Below, in pieces: positions 8,925 to 19,064 of a DNA stretch of 64,000 nt. The stretch covers positions 1 through 64,000 of the forward strand of contig JAIOHM010000022.1 of the NCBI GenBank assembly GCA_019912965.1, written 5' to 3'. The notes under the pieces were generated by a model. That model was given only the letters and a program-made list of their open reading frames with translations. It made no database searches and had not been told where the DNA came from. Each line of letters opens with the position of its first letter. The first letter of the stretch is position 1. The position numbers and the translations under genes are program-made. The stretch comes from Anaerolineae bacterium. Lineage in GTDB: Bacteria; Chloroflexota; Anaerolineae; Aggregatilineales; Phototrophicaceae.

Positions 8925-10532
8925 ATGTTTAAAGTAACCCTACTCCTCATTTGCTGCATGTTGTGTTTTTCATCCTGTCAGCAAGAAGAGGAAGTGCCTC
9001 AAATTCGAGTGTCCCTAATTGCAGATGGACGAGAACGACAGTTTATTCTACCCGTTGCTACCACCGTTGAAGAATTTTTACGCGATTCAAAAGTTGATCT
9101 TCAACTCGGCGAACTCGATCAGGTCAACCCTCCATTGTTTACACAGATTAGTGATGGAATGCGAATTACGGTTGCCCGCATCATCGAAGAAACGCAGTGT
9201 GAACAAAGCGAAATACCTTATAAGCAAACCACAGCGTTAAACGAGGGCTTGCAACCAGGTGAACAACGGGTTGTTCAAGCTGGACAAAATGGAACACTCG
9301 AAATTTGTTACCGCGTCACAATCATTGACGGGGTATCAAGTGACCGGATTGAAACAAACCAAACGATCATTAAAGCAGCACAGGACGAGATTATCTATGT
9401 TGGGCCAACAGGAGAAATAGAGCCTGTTCCAATTATTGGAACACTCGCCTATATTAACAATGGCAATGCATGGATTATACGGGGAAGCAGTACAACAAAA
9501 CGACCTTTGACAACCGATGGAGATATTGACGGTCGCGTTTTTAATCTTTCAGCAGATGGCCGCCAACTTCTTTTCACCCGTAAGGCAAATCCGGTTGAAT
9601 CCTCAACTTCTTTTAACCAACTTTGGATTATCGCAGATGTAACACAGCCATCGAACCCTATCAGTCTTATTCCAAATAACATTCTGTATGCGTCATGGGT
9701 GCCAAATCAGGAAAATACGATTAGCTATTCGACTGCCGAGCCACGAGAAGCAGCTCCCGGATGGTTAGCATTTAATGATCTTTGGCAAATGCGTATTGAT
9801 CCTGAAAGCGGAGAGTCATTAAGTGTAACTTCGATTGTTGAACGCTCTACCCGAGGTCTTTATAGCTGGTGGGGTACACGTTTTCACTGGTCGCCAGATG
9901 GTCAAAGATTGGCGTGGGCACAAGCGGATAGTATTGGCATTGTAGACCCTGAAACTGGTGATCTTGGCTCTCCATTATTGAGTTATGCAGTTCTACGACC
10001 AGTTGGTGATTGGTCATGGCGTGCAACACTTTCCTGGTCATCAGATAGCGCCTTGCTTTTGACGACCATCCATGGCCCAGCAATTGGAAGCGAGTTGCCA
10101 GAGAGTAGCCCTGCTTTTGATGTAGCAGCTACCGATACAACTGGATCTTTTAGCACCCAAATCATTCCTAATACAGGCATCTGGGCAGCACCACAATTTT
10201 CCCCATTGCTCTCAAACAATAGTGAATTTCCGGGTGGTTATCTCGCATTTTTGCTGGCGCGTGATCCATATAACAGTATAAACGGAGAATATGATTTGGT
10301 GGTGGCGGATCGTGATGGCAGCAATGCCCGCCTGATTTTCCCCGGAGAAGGACGACTGGGACTCAAGGCCCAACAATCTATATATCAGAACCAGGAATTT
10401 GCTTGGAGTCCAGATGGTCGCCAAATTGCGTTCATTTACCAGGGCAATCTCTGGGTTATTGATGTCTCATCCGAGATAGCGCATCAGTTGACCCTCGATG
10501 GTGGTGCATCAACACCGGTTTGGTCACAATGA
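8925..10532 (+). CDS. Lipoprotein with DUF348 and G5 domains and a TolB-like propeller
   Basis: 535 aa from the ATG at 8925; a GTG at 8907 is also in frame but the ATG sits directly before the signal peptide. The lipobox is CFSSC. A DUF348/ubiquitin-like segment follows (about 30-95, VATTVEEFLRDSKVDL, ISDGMRITVAR), then a G5-like module (about 95-165, with LQPGEQRVVQAGQNGTLEICYRV). The rest is a degenerate propeller with PD40 blades (FHWSPDGQRLAWAQ, FAWSPDGRQIAFIYQ). G5 and DUF348 domains are typical of cell-wall-binding proteins, so a sugar- or envelope-binding role is plausible. Its stop overlaps the start of the next gene (ATGA), which ties it to the polysaccharide locus. Confidence 0.8.
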   Translation: MFKVTLLLICCMLCFSSCQQEEEVPQIRVSLIADGRERQFILPVATTVEEFLRDSKVDLQLGELDQVNPPLFTQISDGMRITVARIIEETQCEQSEIPYKQTTALNEGLQPGEQRVVQAGQNGTLEICYRVTIIDGVSSDRIETNQTIIKAAQDEIIYVGPTGEIEPVPIIGTLAYINNGNAWIIRGSSTTKRPLTTDGDIDGRVFNLSADGRQLLFTRKANPVESSTSFNQLWIIADVTQPSNPISLIPNNILYASWVPNQENTISYSTAEPREAAPGWLAFNDLWQMRIDPESGESLSVTSIVERSTRGLYSWWGTRFHWSPDGQRLAWAQADSIGIVDPETGDLGSPLLSYAVLRPVGDWSWRATLSWSSDSALLLTTIHGPAIGSELPESSPAFDVAATDTTGSFSTQIIPNTGIWAAPQFSPLLSNNSEFPGGYLAFLLARDPYNSINGEYDLVVADRDGSNARLIFPGEGRLGLKAQQSIYQNQEFAWSPDGRQIAFIYQGNLWVIDVSSEIAHQLTLDGGASTPVWSQ

Positions 10533-13500
10533 GTCGGAAATTATTCATTTTCATTCTGACGCTCATTGCATTTTCAGGGAGTCTGGTTACTGTTTTTGCC
10601 CTAATTCAGGAGCGAGATTACCAGTTGCGTGGATATTCAGATCCAGCACGGGAAGCTGATCTTCCTTTTTATGTACCGCGATTCGGCGTTAATGCCGAAC
10701 TGACACGCTACGAACCCGAAGAATTATCGGATCAAATTGATCGGATGCAGGAGGTGCATGTCAATTGGGTAAGGCAAGCCATTCGATGGGATGTAATTGA
10801 ACCAAATCCACGAGATTATAAATGGGATATACTCGATCCCATTATTGCGGCGTTCAAGCCGAACCCCGATCTAAAATTGATAGCCGTTCTTGTGAATACC
10901 CCTCCTTGGGCACGTTCTGATAGAGCTATCGACAACAATCCTACAACTCCTCCTGAAAATCCGGCCAATTTTGCAGAGTTTGCAGCGGTAATTGCTGCCC
11001 GTTACGGAGATGTCATCGACTACTATCAGATATGGGATGAACCCAATTTAACCCATGCTTGGGGTGGTCAAGAACCACACGCTGCTAGTTACCTTGCTGT
11101 TCTTGCCGCAGCCTATCAGTCTATTCATGGGTCAGATATAAACGCAACTGTCATCAGTGCAGCGCTTGCTCCTACAGTTGAAACTGGGCCTGAAAACATC
11201 AGCGATCTCATTTTCCTGCGGGATATGTATAGACTTGGCGCAAAAGATTATATGGATGCAGTTGCTGCCAAACCGTATGGATTTCATACCCCTCCCGATG
11301 ACCGCACTGTAGCTCCCGATGTACTAAATTTCTCTCGAATAATCGCTTTGCGGGAAGAGATGGTAAAAAACGGAGATGGTAGTAAAGCGCTTTGGGCAAG
11401 TAACTGGGGATGGAACACCTTGCCAGCGAACTGGGGTGGTAGTCAATCAATATGGGGGCAAGCATCTCCCACAAATCAAATTACATATACCCTCGAAGCC
11501 CTTGATCGTGCTGAACGGGAATGGCCTTGGATAGGAGGAATGACTCTTCAACACTGGCAACCGGATGCTAATCCGAATGATCCTGTTTGGGGATTTACGC
11601 TTATTGACCAGAACAATACCCCTACTCCGCTCTGGCACGCCCTTGCTGAACGTCAGCCATCAAACGCAGCTTACAATGGTCTCTTTCCAATGGTCAATTC
11701 ATACACTGAGTACAGCGGGGTATGGACATTTGGGAAATTGGGTGCGGATATTGGTTGGGTGAAGGACAGTCAATTTAATTTTCACTTTTCAGGCACAGAT
11801 GTTTCATTGCTGCTGCGGCAAGATAATTATTCAGCATATATCTATCCAACGATAGATGATCAACAAGCAAATGCCACTCCTCATGATTCTTCTGGTAATG
11901 CTTATATTGTCCTGAAAAGTGGCACTTTATTGCCAGAAATGGATCTTGTACCTGTAGGCCGAAATCTCGGCAACACAAATCATGTATTACACATTGTTGC
12001 GGATCGCGGATGGGATAGATGGTCATTGGCGGGTTTTGGCGTGAGCCAGGGTAACATGGCTGAACCCTATAACCGCCAGATCGTAGTCGCCTTAATAACT
12101 GCAATCACCGCAATCATTAGTGCCATGGTCGCCAGTACTCAATTAAATTGGACACCCTCGCTTAAATGGCTTTCATTTGTGATTCGCCGTTTCTCGCCGA
12201 TTGCTGAGATAGCATTTGCAATTCTTACATCATTTGCCTTAATGATTGGCGTGCTCTTTACTTGGGGAGATAGCATACCCAATATCTTCCGTAAAGAACC
12301 CATTCATCTTGGCTTGGCAATTCTGACTGCTGGTTTTATCCAACTTGAACCTGGCGTTATGTTAACCATCATCGCTGGATTGATTTTGCTTATTATCATC
12401 TATAACCATCTTTATATCGGTCTTGTACTCACATTATTCTGGTCGCCTTTTTTCTTGTTTCCTATTGAACTTTACGACTTTGCTTTCCCCTTAGCCGAAA
12501 TCACCATCTTGATTACAGCATCTGCTTGGGCATTCCAGCTATTTATCCAATGGAGCCACAATCGAAAAAATACAGATCCAGAGGATTCAGCTTTCATGTG
12601 GAGAAAAAACATCGGAACGCTCGATTATCTGGTGTTGTTATGGGTTGTTCTAGGTGGTATTTCATTGATCTGGGCTGAGCAGCTTGATCGGGCAGTTACC
12701 GAACTGCGTGTTTTGTTTATAGAGCCGGCACTATTCTACATAATCTTCCGAACCATCAGACTGAATAAACAGCGAATAATGTATATAGTAAATGCCCTGT
12801 TATTCGCCGGAGTCTTGGTTGCTGGTATAGGTCTGTTCCAGTTTTTTCAGGGACAGGCTGTTATTACAGCGGAGGATGGTGTTCGACGACTCGCTAGTGT
12901 TTATGGATCGCCGAACAACGTTGCGCTGTTTTTGGGGCGCTGTGTTCCTTTTCTGATTGCATTTATATTTATTCCAACAAGCCGTTTTCAACGTATTTTC
13001 TCGGCTATCGCTTTGATTCCTATAGGAATTGCATTGATCTTGACCCAAAGCGTGGGAGCAATCTTTATAGGAATTCCTATAGCTGTCATCAGTATGATAT
13101 TGCTGATTTTCGGCAGTCGTGGACGACTGGTTATTTTTGTTTTTGTGGTACTAGCCTTTATTGGTTTTTTGTTCTCGCTTCAATCACCGCGTTTTGCGCG
13201 CGTCCTTGATTTCAACGAAGGTACGAATTTCTATCGTATTCGTGTATGGGAAAGCGCCATTAACATTATCCATGATCATCCTGTAACGGGATTAGGACTT
13301 GATCAATTCCTTTATGCATTTCGTGGACATTATATTCTACCTGATGCTTGGCAAGAACCAGATCTCTCGCATCCGCACAACATCATTCTTGATTTCTGGG
13401 TACGGTTAGGCATGATGGGTGTCGCAGTACTTCTGCTATTTCAGATCGCTTTTTGGAGGGCAGCGATCAAAAAGCGTGAGGTTTTTCAGCAACATAATCC

Positions 13501-13675
13501 GTATTTGTTGGCAATTATCATCGGGTCAATGGGAAGCATGGCAAACCTGTTAAGTCATGGCATGATCGATAACAGTGTCTACGTTCAGGATTTGGTGTAT
13601 GTGTTTATGTTGCTACTTGGAATCGTTCAATTGAATACAGTGAACATCCGAGCTATTGACGCTCCCCCGGTATAA
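10529..13675 (+). CDS. Fusion of a glycoside-hydrolase-like domain to an O-antigen ligase/polymerase
   Basis: 1048 aa, starting at the ATG that overlaps the previous stop by 4 bases. A signal/anchor helix (about 5-28) precedes a TIM-barrel domain resembling GH39/GH5-type clan A enzymes (about 45-370). The acid/base motif is WDEPN with Glu171. The strand expected to carry the nucleophile reads LWASNWGWN, with Asn292 where clan A enzymes have Glu. A beta-rich segment (about 380-510) follows. The last 520 residues are about 12 membrane helices with the Wzy/WaaL-type loop (about 850-960, WESAINIIHDHPVTGLGLDQF and LSHPHNIILDFWVRLG). It should sit in the membrane with the GH-like domain outside and join or polymerise glycans. 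Whether the GH-like domain hydrolyses anything is doubtful. Confidence 0.85.
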   Translation: MSRKLFIFILTLIAFSGSLVTVFALIQERDYQLRGYSDPAREADLPFYVPRFGVNAELTRYEPEELSDQIDRMQEVHVNWVRQAIRWDVIEPNPRDYKWDILDPIIAAFKPNPDLKLIAVLVNTPPWARSDRAIDNNPTTPPENPANFAEFAAVIAARYGDVIDYYQIWDEPNLTHAWGGQEPHAASYLAVLAAAYQSIHGSDINATVISAALAPTVETGPENISDLIFLRDMYRLGAKDYMDAVAAKPYGFHTPPDDRTVAPDVLNFSRIIALREEMVKNGDGSKALWASNWGWNTLPANWGGSQSIWGQASPTNQITYTLEALDRAEREWPWIGGMTLQHWQPDANPNDPVWGFTLIDQNNTPTPLWHALAERQPSNAAYNGLFPMVNSYTEYSGVWTFGKLGADIGWVKDSQFNFHFSGTDVSLLLRQDNYSAYIYPTIDDQQANATPHDSSGNAYIVLKSGTLLPEMDLVPVGRNLGNTNHVLHIVADRGWDRWSLAGFGVSQGNMAEPYNRQIVVALITAITAIISAMVASTQLNWTPSLKWLSFVIRRFSPIAEIAFAILTSFALMIGVLFTWGDSIPNIFRKEPIHLGLAILTAGFIQLEPGVMLTIIAGLILLIIIYNHLYIGLVLTLFWSPFFLFPIELYDFAFPLAEITILITASAWAFQLFIQWSHNRKNTDPEDSAFMWRKNIGTLDYLVLLWVVLGGISLIWAEQLDRAVTELRVLFIEPALFYIIFRTIRLNKQRIMYIVNALLFAGVLVAGIGLFQFFQGQAVITAEDGVRRLASVYGSPNNVALFLGRCVPFLIAFIFIPTSRFQRIFSAIALIPIGIALILTQSVGAIFIGIPIAVISMILLIFGSRGRLVIFVFVVLAFIGFLFSLQSPRFARVLDFNEGTNFYRIRVWESAINIIHDHPVTGLGLDQFLYAFRGHYILPDAWQEPDLSHPHNIILDFWVRLGMMGVAVLLLFQIAFWRAAIKKREVFQQHNPYLLAIIIGSMGSMANLLSHGMIDNSVYVQDLVYVFMLLLGIVQLNTVNIRAIDAPPV

Positions 13676-13717
13676 TGGTGTAATTTGTTTCAATGGTGAT
13701 GGGGAAGCAGGTGCGCG

Positions 13718-14272
13718 ATGAAAGCGAAAGTGAACAAGGTCACGATCCAGATCGTGCAGGATGATATTCTATCTTTGCTGGTTGATACTGTCGTCACAGT
13801 AACCGATACAAATTTAACACTTCACCCTGCCCTCGCGGCTAAAGCTGGCGCACTTGTTCAACAGGCATGTAATGCAATTGGTTGGTGTGATATCGGGGAA
13901 GCGGTTATTACCGATGCAGGCAATATGCCTATATCGAAGATTATCCATGCTGTTGGGCCACGATGGGGTGAAGGTAGTGAACGAGGAAAATTAGCAAATG
14001 TCACATTGCAGTCGTTGCGACTTGCAGAGCAAAATCGACTAAAATCAATTGCTATCCCCGCCATTTCAACCGGAATATTAGGGTATCCTATTGAAAATTG
14101 CGCCAAGACTATTTTGACACAAATTATTGACTTTACATTCGAAGATCCTCGACACGTAAAAACTATTATCGTTTGTCTGGACTCATCAACTGCTTACCAC
14201 ATCTTTAAAGCTGAGTTTCTTTCGCAGATTGATGATCTTAAAGAAGCTGGTGATGGCAAAGTGAGCGTCTAA
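13718..14272 (+). CDS. Macro-domain protein with a degenerate ADP-ribose loop
   Basis: 184 aa, essentially a single macro (ADP-ribose-binding) domain. The C-terminal phosphate-binding motif AIPAISTGILGYP and IIHAVGPRWGEG are well kept. The usual NAAN and glycine-rich catalytic loop is replaced by VTDTNLTLHPALA. Binding of ADP-ribose or another nucleotide remains possible; hydrolysis of ADP-ribose adducts is uncertain. It sits inside a polysaccharide gene cluster on the same strand, an unusual context. The start ATG follows a weak ribosome site (AAGCAGGTGCG). Confidence 0.8.
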   Translation: MKAKVNKVTIQIVQDDILSLLVDTVVTVTDTNLTLHPALAAKAGALVQQACNAIGWCDIGEAVITDAGNMPISKIIHAVGPRWGEGSERGKLANVTLQSLRLAEQNRLKSIAIPAISTGILGYPIENCAKTILTQIIDFTFEDPRHVKTIIVCLDSSTAYHIFKAEFLSQIDDLKEAGDGKVSV

Positions 14273-14349
14273 ATCATCTGTCTTCCCTTTTTCAACTTGT
14301 GGTAAACTGAACAAAGTTCACTCATAATTACCTGAAGAGGGGTGTGATT

Positions 14350-15282
14350 TTGCGCGTTCTCATTACTGGTGGTGCTGGTTTCTTGGGTTCGCACCTGTCT
14401 GACCGATTCTTGGCCGACGGCCATACAGTTATTGCGATGGATAATTTAATCACAGGTAACACTCGCAATATCGCTCACTTAGCTGGCAATTCCAATTTCA
14501 CCTTTGTCCACCATGATGTGACCAATTATATATACATAAATGGGGCTGTTGATGCAGTTCTCCATTTTGCTTCCCCGGCCAGTCCAATTGATTATCTCAA
14601 GCTGCCTATCCAAACGCTAAAGGTTGGTGCACTTGGAACCCATAATGCACTTGGTCTGGCACTAGCCAAGGGTTCAAGGTTTTTACTGGCATCCACATCG
14701 GAAATTTACGGGGATCCGTTAGAGCATCCACAAAAGGAAACTTATCCCGGTAATGTAGACCCCATTGGCCCACGCGGCGTCTATGATGAAGCTAAACGTT
14801 ATGCCGAAGCTTTAACGATGGCCTACCATCGCGTGCACAAGGTCGATACCCGAATTGTACGAATTTTTAATACCTACGGTCCGCGAATGCGTTTGGCTGA
14901 TGGTCGTGTTGTCCCTAACTTCATTGCGCAGGCACTACGAGGTGAAGCTCTAACGGTTTATGGAGATGGTGCGCAAACACGCAGTTTCCAATATGTGAGT
15001 GATCTGGTTGAAGGGCTTTATCGGCTGCTGATGTCAGATTTCAATGATCCTGTTAATATCGGCAATCCAGATGAAATGACGATTCTTGAATTTGCCAATA
15101 TGGTCAACGAAGTAACAGGTAATAATGCTGGCATTATCTTCAAGAACGAGCGTATCAAAGGTGATCCTCAAACGCGCCAACCAGATATTAGTCGGGCAAG
15201 TTCTGTTCTTCGTTGGGAACCTAAAGTTAAATTGCGGGAAGGGCTTGAACACACAATCGCCTACTTTCGCGAGGTATTGTGA
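14350..15282 (+). CDS. SDR sugar-nucleotide enzyme, UDP-glucuronate decarboxylase-like
   Basis: 310 aa. The Rossmann NAD motif is GGAGFLGSH, the [12 protein letters not shown] segment is typical of UDP-xylose synthases, and the catalytic pair is YDEAK preceded by STSEIYGDP. The conserved [16 protein letters not shown] and [13 protein letters not shown] segments complete the family signature. Known members decarboxylate UDP-glucuronate to UDP-xylose. A TTG at 14350 is preferred as start because GAAGAGGGG lies about 7 bases upstream and the protein then begins MRVLITGG; a GTG at 14344 is the alternative. Its stop overlaps the next start (GTGA). It would supply an activated pentose for the polymer built here. 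Confidence 0.85.
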   Translation: MRVLITGGAGFLGSHLSDRFLADGHTVIAMDNLITGNTRNIAHLAGNSNFTFVHHDVTNYIYINGAVDAVLHFASPASPIDYLKLPIQTLKVGALGTHNALGLALAKGSRFLLASTSEIYGDPLEHPQKETYPGNVDPIGPRGVYDEAKRYAEALTMAYHRVHKVDTRIVRIFNTYGPRMRLADGRVVPNFIAQALRGEALTVYGDGAQTRSFQYVSDLVEGLYRLLMSDFNDPVNIGNPDEMTILEFANMVNEVTGNNAGIIFKNERIKGDPQTRQPDISRASSVLRWEPKVKLREGLEHTIAYFREVL

Positions 15283-16769
15283 CCCGTCTGCCCTACTATT
15301 CCATTCGGCAATGGGCTGTGGATCAGCGTTGGGTAACACGGATACTATTGCTGGTCGCAGCCATTTTGGGCGCTGGATTTGTTAGCATCCAATCTATCCC
15401 TGTTGTCATCATTTGTCTTCTAATTGGGGGAAGTGTTCTTTTAGCTGCGATAAGTCCAATCGCAGCATTCGCATTTTTAGCAGTTCTCTCGCCGATGCGA
15501 ACATTGATTGCAACGGAAGCACAATTTCAGTTACCTCTAGATATTGGACAAATAACGCTGTTAGGAGTACTGGCGGCATGGGCAGTAAATCGTATTGTCT
15601 ATAATCGTCAATTGGTATCAAAATTACGAACACCCCTCACGGTTCCCCTTTTGTTTTTCCTGTTCCTCATGGGTTTGACTTCTTTTATTGCCGTTTCCCA
15701 ATCTGCTTGGTTGAATGAATGGCTTAAATGGATACAAATTCTGGTGCTGGTTACGCTTGTTTTCAACCTGTTCAATGACCGCCAGTGGCAATTGCTGGTA
15801 TTTATCATCTCAGTGGCGGGTATTGCCAATGCTCTTGTGGGAATATATCAATTCTTTGGCGGCAGCGGTGCGTTACACCTTGTAATTGGTGGCCGTTTCT
15901 TCCGGGCGTTTGGCACCTTTGGGCAGCCCAATCCATTTGGCGGCTTTATGGGAATATTTATACCCCTCGCTGCAATGGTAGCGAGCGCTTATGGATTACA
16001 AGCTTTTAAAGCCTATCGCACCACAGGCAGCATTTTTTCCACTGCTGTGCTTTATACCGCATTCTACACATTTGCCTCAACCATAATGCTCATTGGGATT
16101 GTATTTTCCTGGAGTCGCGGTGCATGGCTAGGGTTAGGTGGTGCACTTGGAGTGGTTGTTATCGCAATTCCACGTAAAACGTCGCATGGGTTGCTTCTTT
16201 TTTTAGCCGGATTGACATTTTTCGTAACCCTGTGGTTTATGGGGCTAATACCAACTTCAATTGTCGAGCGATTGAGCACCTCAACTCAGGAATTTTTCGC
16301 TTTTGAGGATGTGCGTGGAGTAGATATCACCCCAGAAAATTTTGCCGTGGTAGAACGGTTGGCACACTGGCAAGCCGCGCTAAACATGACAACTCATAAT
16401 CCTTGGTTTGGGGTGGGTTTAGGCAACTATGAGGCTGCCTATCCTTCGTATCAATTATTAAATTGGAACGAACCATTGGGTCACGCTCATAACTATTACC
16501 TGAATATTCTGGCCGAAACTGGTATAATTGGACTGTTAGGCTACGGCAAGGTATGGATTATCATAATCTGGATGACTTGGCGAGCACGACAGCACCCTGA
16601 TCTGTTGGCTCGCTTTGTAGTGATAGGGCTATTGGGAAGCTGGGCGTATCTATCCATCCACAGTTTCTTCGATAACCTTTATGTAAACAATCTCTTCCTC
16701 CACATCGGTTTGATGCTAGGCATTCTTGCTGTGATATACAGTGAGTCCCGAAAAAGTATAAGGTTGTGA
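15279..16769 (+). CDS. O-antigen ligase/polymerase family membrane protein
   Basis: 496 aa with about 10-12 membrane helices and one large loop (about 330-410) carrying the Wzy_C signature [31 protein letters not shown], followed by [15 protein letters not shown]. This is the second member of the family in the locus and it lacks the extra N-terminal domain of the 10529-13675 protein. It starts at a GTG overlapping the previous stop. It would transfer or polymerise undecaprenyl-linked glycans on the outer face of the membrane. The acceptor is unknown. Confidence 0.88.
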   Translation: MTRLPYYSIRQWAVDQRWVTRILLLVAAILGAGFVSIQSIPVVIICLLIGGSVLLAAISPIAAFAFLAVLSPMRTLIATEAQFQLPLDIGQITLLGVLAAWAVNRIVYNRQLVSKLRTPLTVPLLFFLFLMGLTSFIAVSQSAWLNEWLKWIQILVLVTLVFNLFNDRQWQLLVFIISVAGIANALVGIYQFFGGSGALHLVIGGRFFRAFGTFGQPNPFGGFMGIFIPLAAMVASAYGLQAFKAYRTTGSIFSTAVLYTAFYTFASTIMLIGIVFSWSRGAWLGLGGALGVVVIAIPRKTSHGLLLFLAGLTFFVTLWFMGLIPTSIVERLSTSTQEFFAFEDVRGVDITPENFAVVERLAHWQAALNMTTHNPWFGVGLGNYEAAYPSYQLLNWNEPLGHAHNYYLNILAETGIIGLLGYGKVWIIIIWMTWRARQHPDLLARFVVIGLLGSWAYLSIHSFFDNLYVNNLFLHIGLMLGILAVIYSESRKSIRL

Positions 16770-16773
16770 CCTA

Positions 16774-17373
16774 ATGACCAATACCATTCAAGGCACACGT
16801 CGCATGATTCGAAATCCTCTGGATGCACCCATCCTGGCAATTGCTGCACGTTTTGGTGATAAGTCGAAAGAAGTCGAACGTTTTCTGAAGTTTGCAGTCG
16901 TCGGTTTCATTGGTGCGGCTGTAGATTTTGGCACGGTGATCATGCTTCAGGCTACATTACTGCCCCCAACCAATGGCGCCGGCGAGCCAAACATGGTTAA
17001 TGTGGCGATTGCAACTAGTGTAGCCTTTATTGCGGCTGTTATCAGTAATTTTTTATGGAATCGGTATTGGACTTATCCCGACTCACGCACACAGTCAGTC
17101 CGGAAACAATTGGCATTATTTGTTTTTATCAGTTTCATGGGTTGGTTTGCCCGCACGATCTGGATTAGCATCGCATTTAGCTTCCTCGGCAAGTTCTTAA
17201 TGCCTGCACTGCTACCTGTGATTCACATTCTGCGTCCCACCTATATCCCATCCTACGCGGCTGAAGGTAAACTTGGAACACTGATGGCTCAGCTTATTGG
17301 AGTCGTCGTAGTCATGTTTTGGAACTTTTTTGCTAATCGCTACTGGACGTATAGTGATGTGAAGAATAAGTAA
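16774..17373 (+). CDS. GtrA-family membrane protein
   Basis: 199 aa with four hydrophobic helices. The GtrA hallmarks are LKFAVVGFIGAAVDFGTVI near residue 41, ISNFLWNRYWTY near 92 and the repeat FWNFFANRYWTYSD at the C-terminus. GtrA proteins are linked to translocation of polyprenyl-linked sugars for surface glycan decoration. It starts 4 bases after the ligase stop and fits the polysaccharide locus. An extra loop of about 20 residues between helices 1 and 2 and a longer third loop make it slightly larger than usual. Confidence 0.85.
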   Translation: MTNTIQGTRRMIRNPLDAPILAIAARFGDKSKEVERFLKFAVVGFIGAAVDFGTVIMLQATLLPPTNGAGEPNMVNVAIATSVAFIAAVISNFLWNRYWTYPDSRTQSVRKQLALFVFISFMGWFARTIWISIAFSFLGKFLMPALLPVIHILRPTYIPSYAAEGKLGTLMAQLIGVVVVMFWNFFANRYWTYSDVKNK

Positions 17374-17393
17374 CATGGGGCTGTCATTACACT

Positions 17394-18533
17394 TTGCCGA
17401 CAATAGGAATTGATTACACCCCAGCCTATGAACAAGGGGGTGGCATCGGGCGTTACGTCCGTGAGTTGGTTAGGTCTCTACTTGAGCAACCGTCTTCAAT
17501 AGATTATCGTCTGTTTGTATCAGGTGCTGTTGCTAGAAATCTTCCAAAACTCTCTAATAATGCGAATAGTCAGTGGCGAACTACCGCAATTAAGCCTAAA
17601 TGGATGGCACGTTTGTGGCATCGGGTACACCTGCCGATTCCTATCGAGATGTTTGTTGGTCATGTGGATATTTTCCACGCAACTGATTTTGTCCTTCCCC
17701 CTACTCTTCCCCATACTCGAACGCTGTTGACGGTACATGATCTATCGTTTATACGTGTTCCAGAAGCAGCTAGTCCAAGTTTAAAGGCTTATTTGGATCG
17801 TGTAGTTCCGATTTCGGCTAAAGAGTCTGATCATATTTTAGCTGATTCTCAGGCTACAAAAGACGATCTTCTTGATCTTTATCAGATACCAAATGATAAG
17901 GTTACTGTTTTATATTGTGGGGTTGATGATCGATTTAGAAGAGTAGAAGAAGTTGGGGAAATAGTGACTATACGAAAAAAATATTCCGTCCAGCATGTTT
18001 CATATATCTTTGCTATCGGTACTGTTCAGCCTCGAAAAAACTATGGAAGACTGATTGAATCATTAGCAACACTGAGGAAGAGGGGGCATGATCTTCATCT
18101 GGTAATTGCTGGAGGCAAAGGTTGGCTAGAAGATGCTATCTACGAGACCATGAACAGAACCCATATGAATGAATATGTTCATTTCATCGGTTTTGTTGAT
18201 GAAGCTGACCTACCCGGTCTTTATAGTGCAGCCACTTGTCTCGCGTTCCCATCACTATACGAAGGTTTTGGTTTGCCAATCTTGGAAGCTATGAAATGCG
18301 GAACGCCCGTTATAACCTCTAACATTTCCTCATTGCCGGAGGTAGCTGGAGATGCTGCCCTGATTATTAATCCCTATGATCAAGACGAATTGACCGACGG
18401 ACTCGAGAAAATCATTCAGGACAAAGCCCTACGAGAAACATTAATCAAAAAAGGCTATAGTCGTGTCCAACAATTTACATGGGAAACCGCCGCTAAACAA
18501 CTGATAAGCATCTACGAGGGTTTACTCAGCTAA
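17394..18533 (+). CDS. GT4-family glycosyltransferase
   Basis: 379 aa. It has the retaining GT-B layout: N-terminal IGIDYTPAYEQGGGIGRYVREL, mid-protein FAIGTVQPRKNYGRLIES that begins the donor domain, and the C-terminal E-x7-E motif YEGFGLPILEAM. Only a TTG is available as start in this frame after the GtrA stop, so TTG at 17394 is used. It probably adds sugars to a lipid-linked precursor on the cytoplasmic face; donor and acceptor are not readable. It is the last gene of the polysaccharide run; an AT-rich 8-bp inverted repeat (18532-18539 with 18553-18560) follows. Confidence 0.9.
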   Translation: MPTIGIDYTPAYEQGGGIGRYVRELVRSLLEQPSSIDYRLFVSGAVARNLPKLSNNANSQWRTTAIKPKWMARLWHRVHLPIPIEMFVGHVDIFHATDFVLPPTLPHTRTLLTVHDLSFIRVPEAASPSLKAYLDRVVPISAKESDHILADSQATKDDLLDLYQIPNDKVTVLYCGVDDRFRRVEEVGEIVTIRKKYSVQHVSYIFAIGTVQPRKNYGRLIESLATLRKRGHDLHLVIAGGKGWLEDAIYETMNRTHMNEYVHFIGFVDEADLPGLYSAATCLAFPSLYEGFGLPILEAMKCGTPVITSNISSLPEVAGDAALIINPYDQDELTDGLEKIIQDKALRETLIKKGYSRVQQFTWETAAKQLISIYEGLLS

Positions 18534-18579
18534 TCAATTTAAGTCATGCTAGAATTGATTTAAAATCAGGAAAACCTTG

Positions 18580-19050
18580 ATGACTGAATCAGGTAAACAC
18601 ATCTCAGAATCGCGTATAACCTTAAGTGCCCTGATGGGGCCGCAGGATGCAAATACACAAGGAAATGTTCACGGCGGGATCATCATGAAAATGAGCGATG
18701 AAGCTGGAGCATTGGTTGCCATGCGTCATGCACGCACGCCAGTTGTAACTGTAGCCATTGACTCAATGACCTTCGTTGAGCCAATTTATGTTGGCGATCT
18801 CGTGCGTTGTACTGCTGAACTCACCTATGTTGGTCGCACTTCAATGGAAGTTCGGGTTGAGGTTATTGCAGAAAACCCCTTGAATGGTATATCACGTGTG
18901 ACAAATATAGCCTATTTGGTATATGTCGCACTTGACCCTGGTGGCCATCCCACTTCAATCCGTCCACTCATCTTTGAAACACCTTTTGAGGAAGCCCGCG
19001 CCAAAGAAGCACAGGAACGCCAACAGCTTCGCAAACAACAAAGGCGTTAA
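18580..19050 (+). CDS. Hotdog-fold acyl-CoA thioesterase
   Basis: 156 aa, matching the BACH/YciA-type acyl-CoA hydrolases. The family signature is MGPQDANTQGNVHGGIIMKMSDEAGALVAMRHA, followed by the strand VTVAIDSMTFVEPIYVGDLV. It releases free fatty acid from acyl-CoA. ATG at 18580 is chosen over the TTG three bases upstream because of the AGG ribosome site at 18568. It lies 14 bp before the ChlI-like ATPase gene and may be co-transcribed. Chain-length preference cannot be told. Confidence 0.88.
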   Translation: MTESGKHISESRITLSALMGPQDANTQGNVHGGIIMKMSDEAGALVAMRHARTPVVTVAIDSMTFVEPIYVGDLVRCTAELTYVGRTSMEVRVEVIAENPLNGISRVTNIAYLVYVALDPGGHPTSIRPLIFETPFEEARAKEAQERQQLRKQQRR

Positions 19051-19064
19051 GGATTAAAACTTTC

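Noticed and set aside
13656..13676. TTGACG and TATAAT near the end of the ligase fusion gene
   Set aside because: Only 9 bp apart, and TATAAT is partly the stop codon; spacing excludes a normal promoter.
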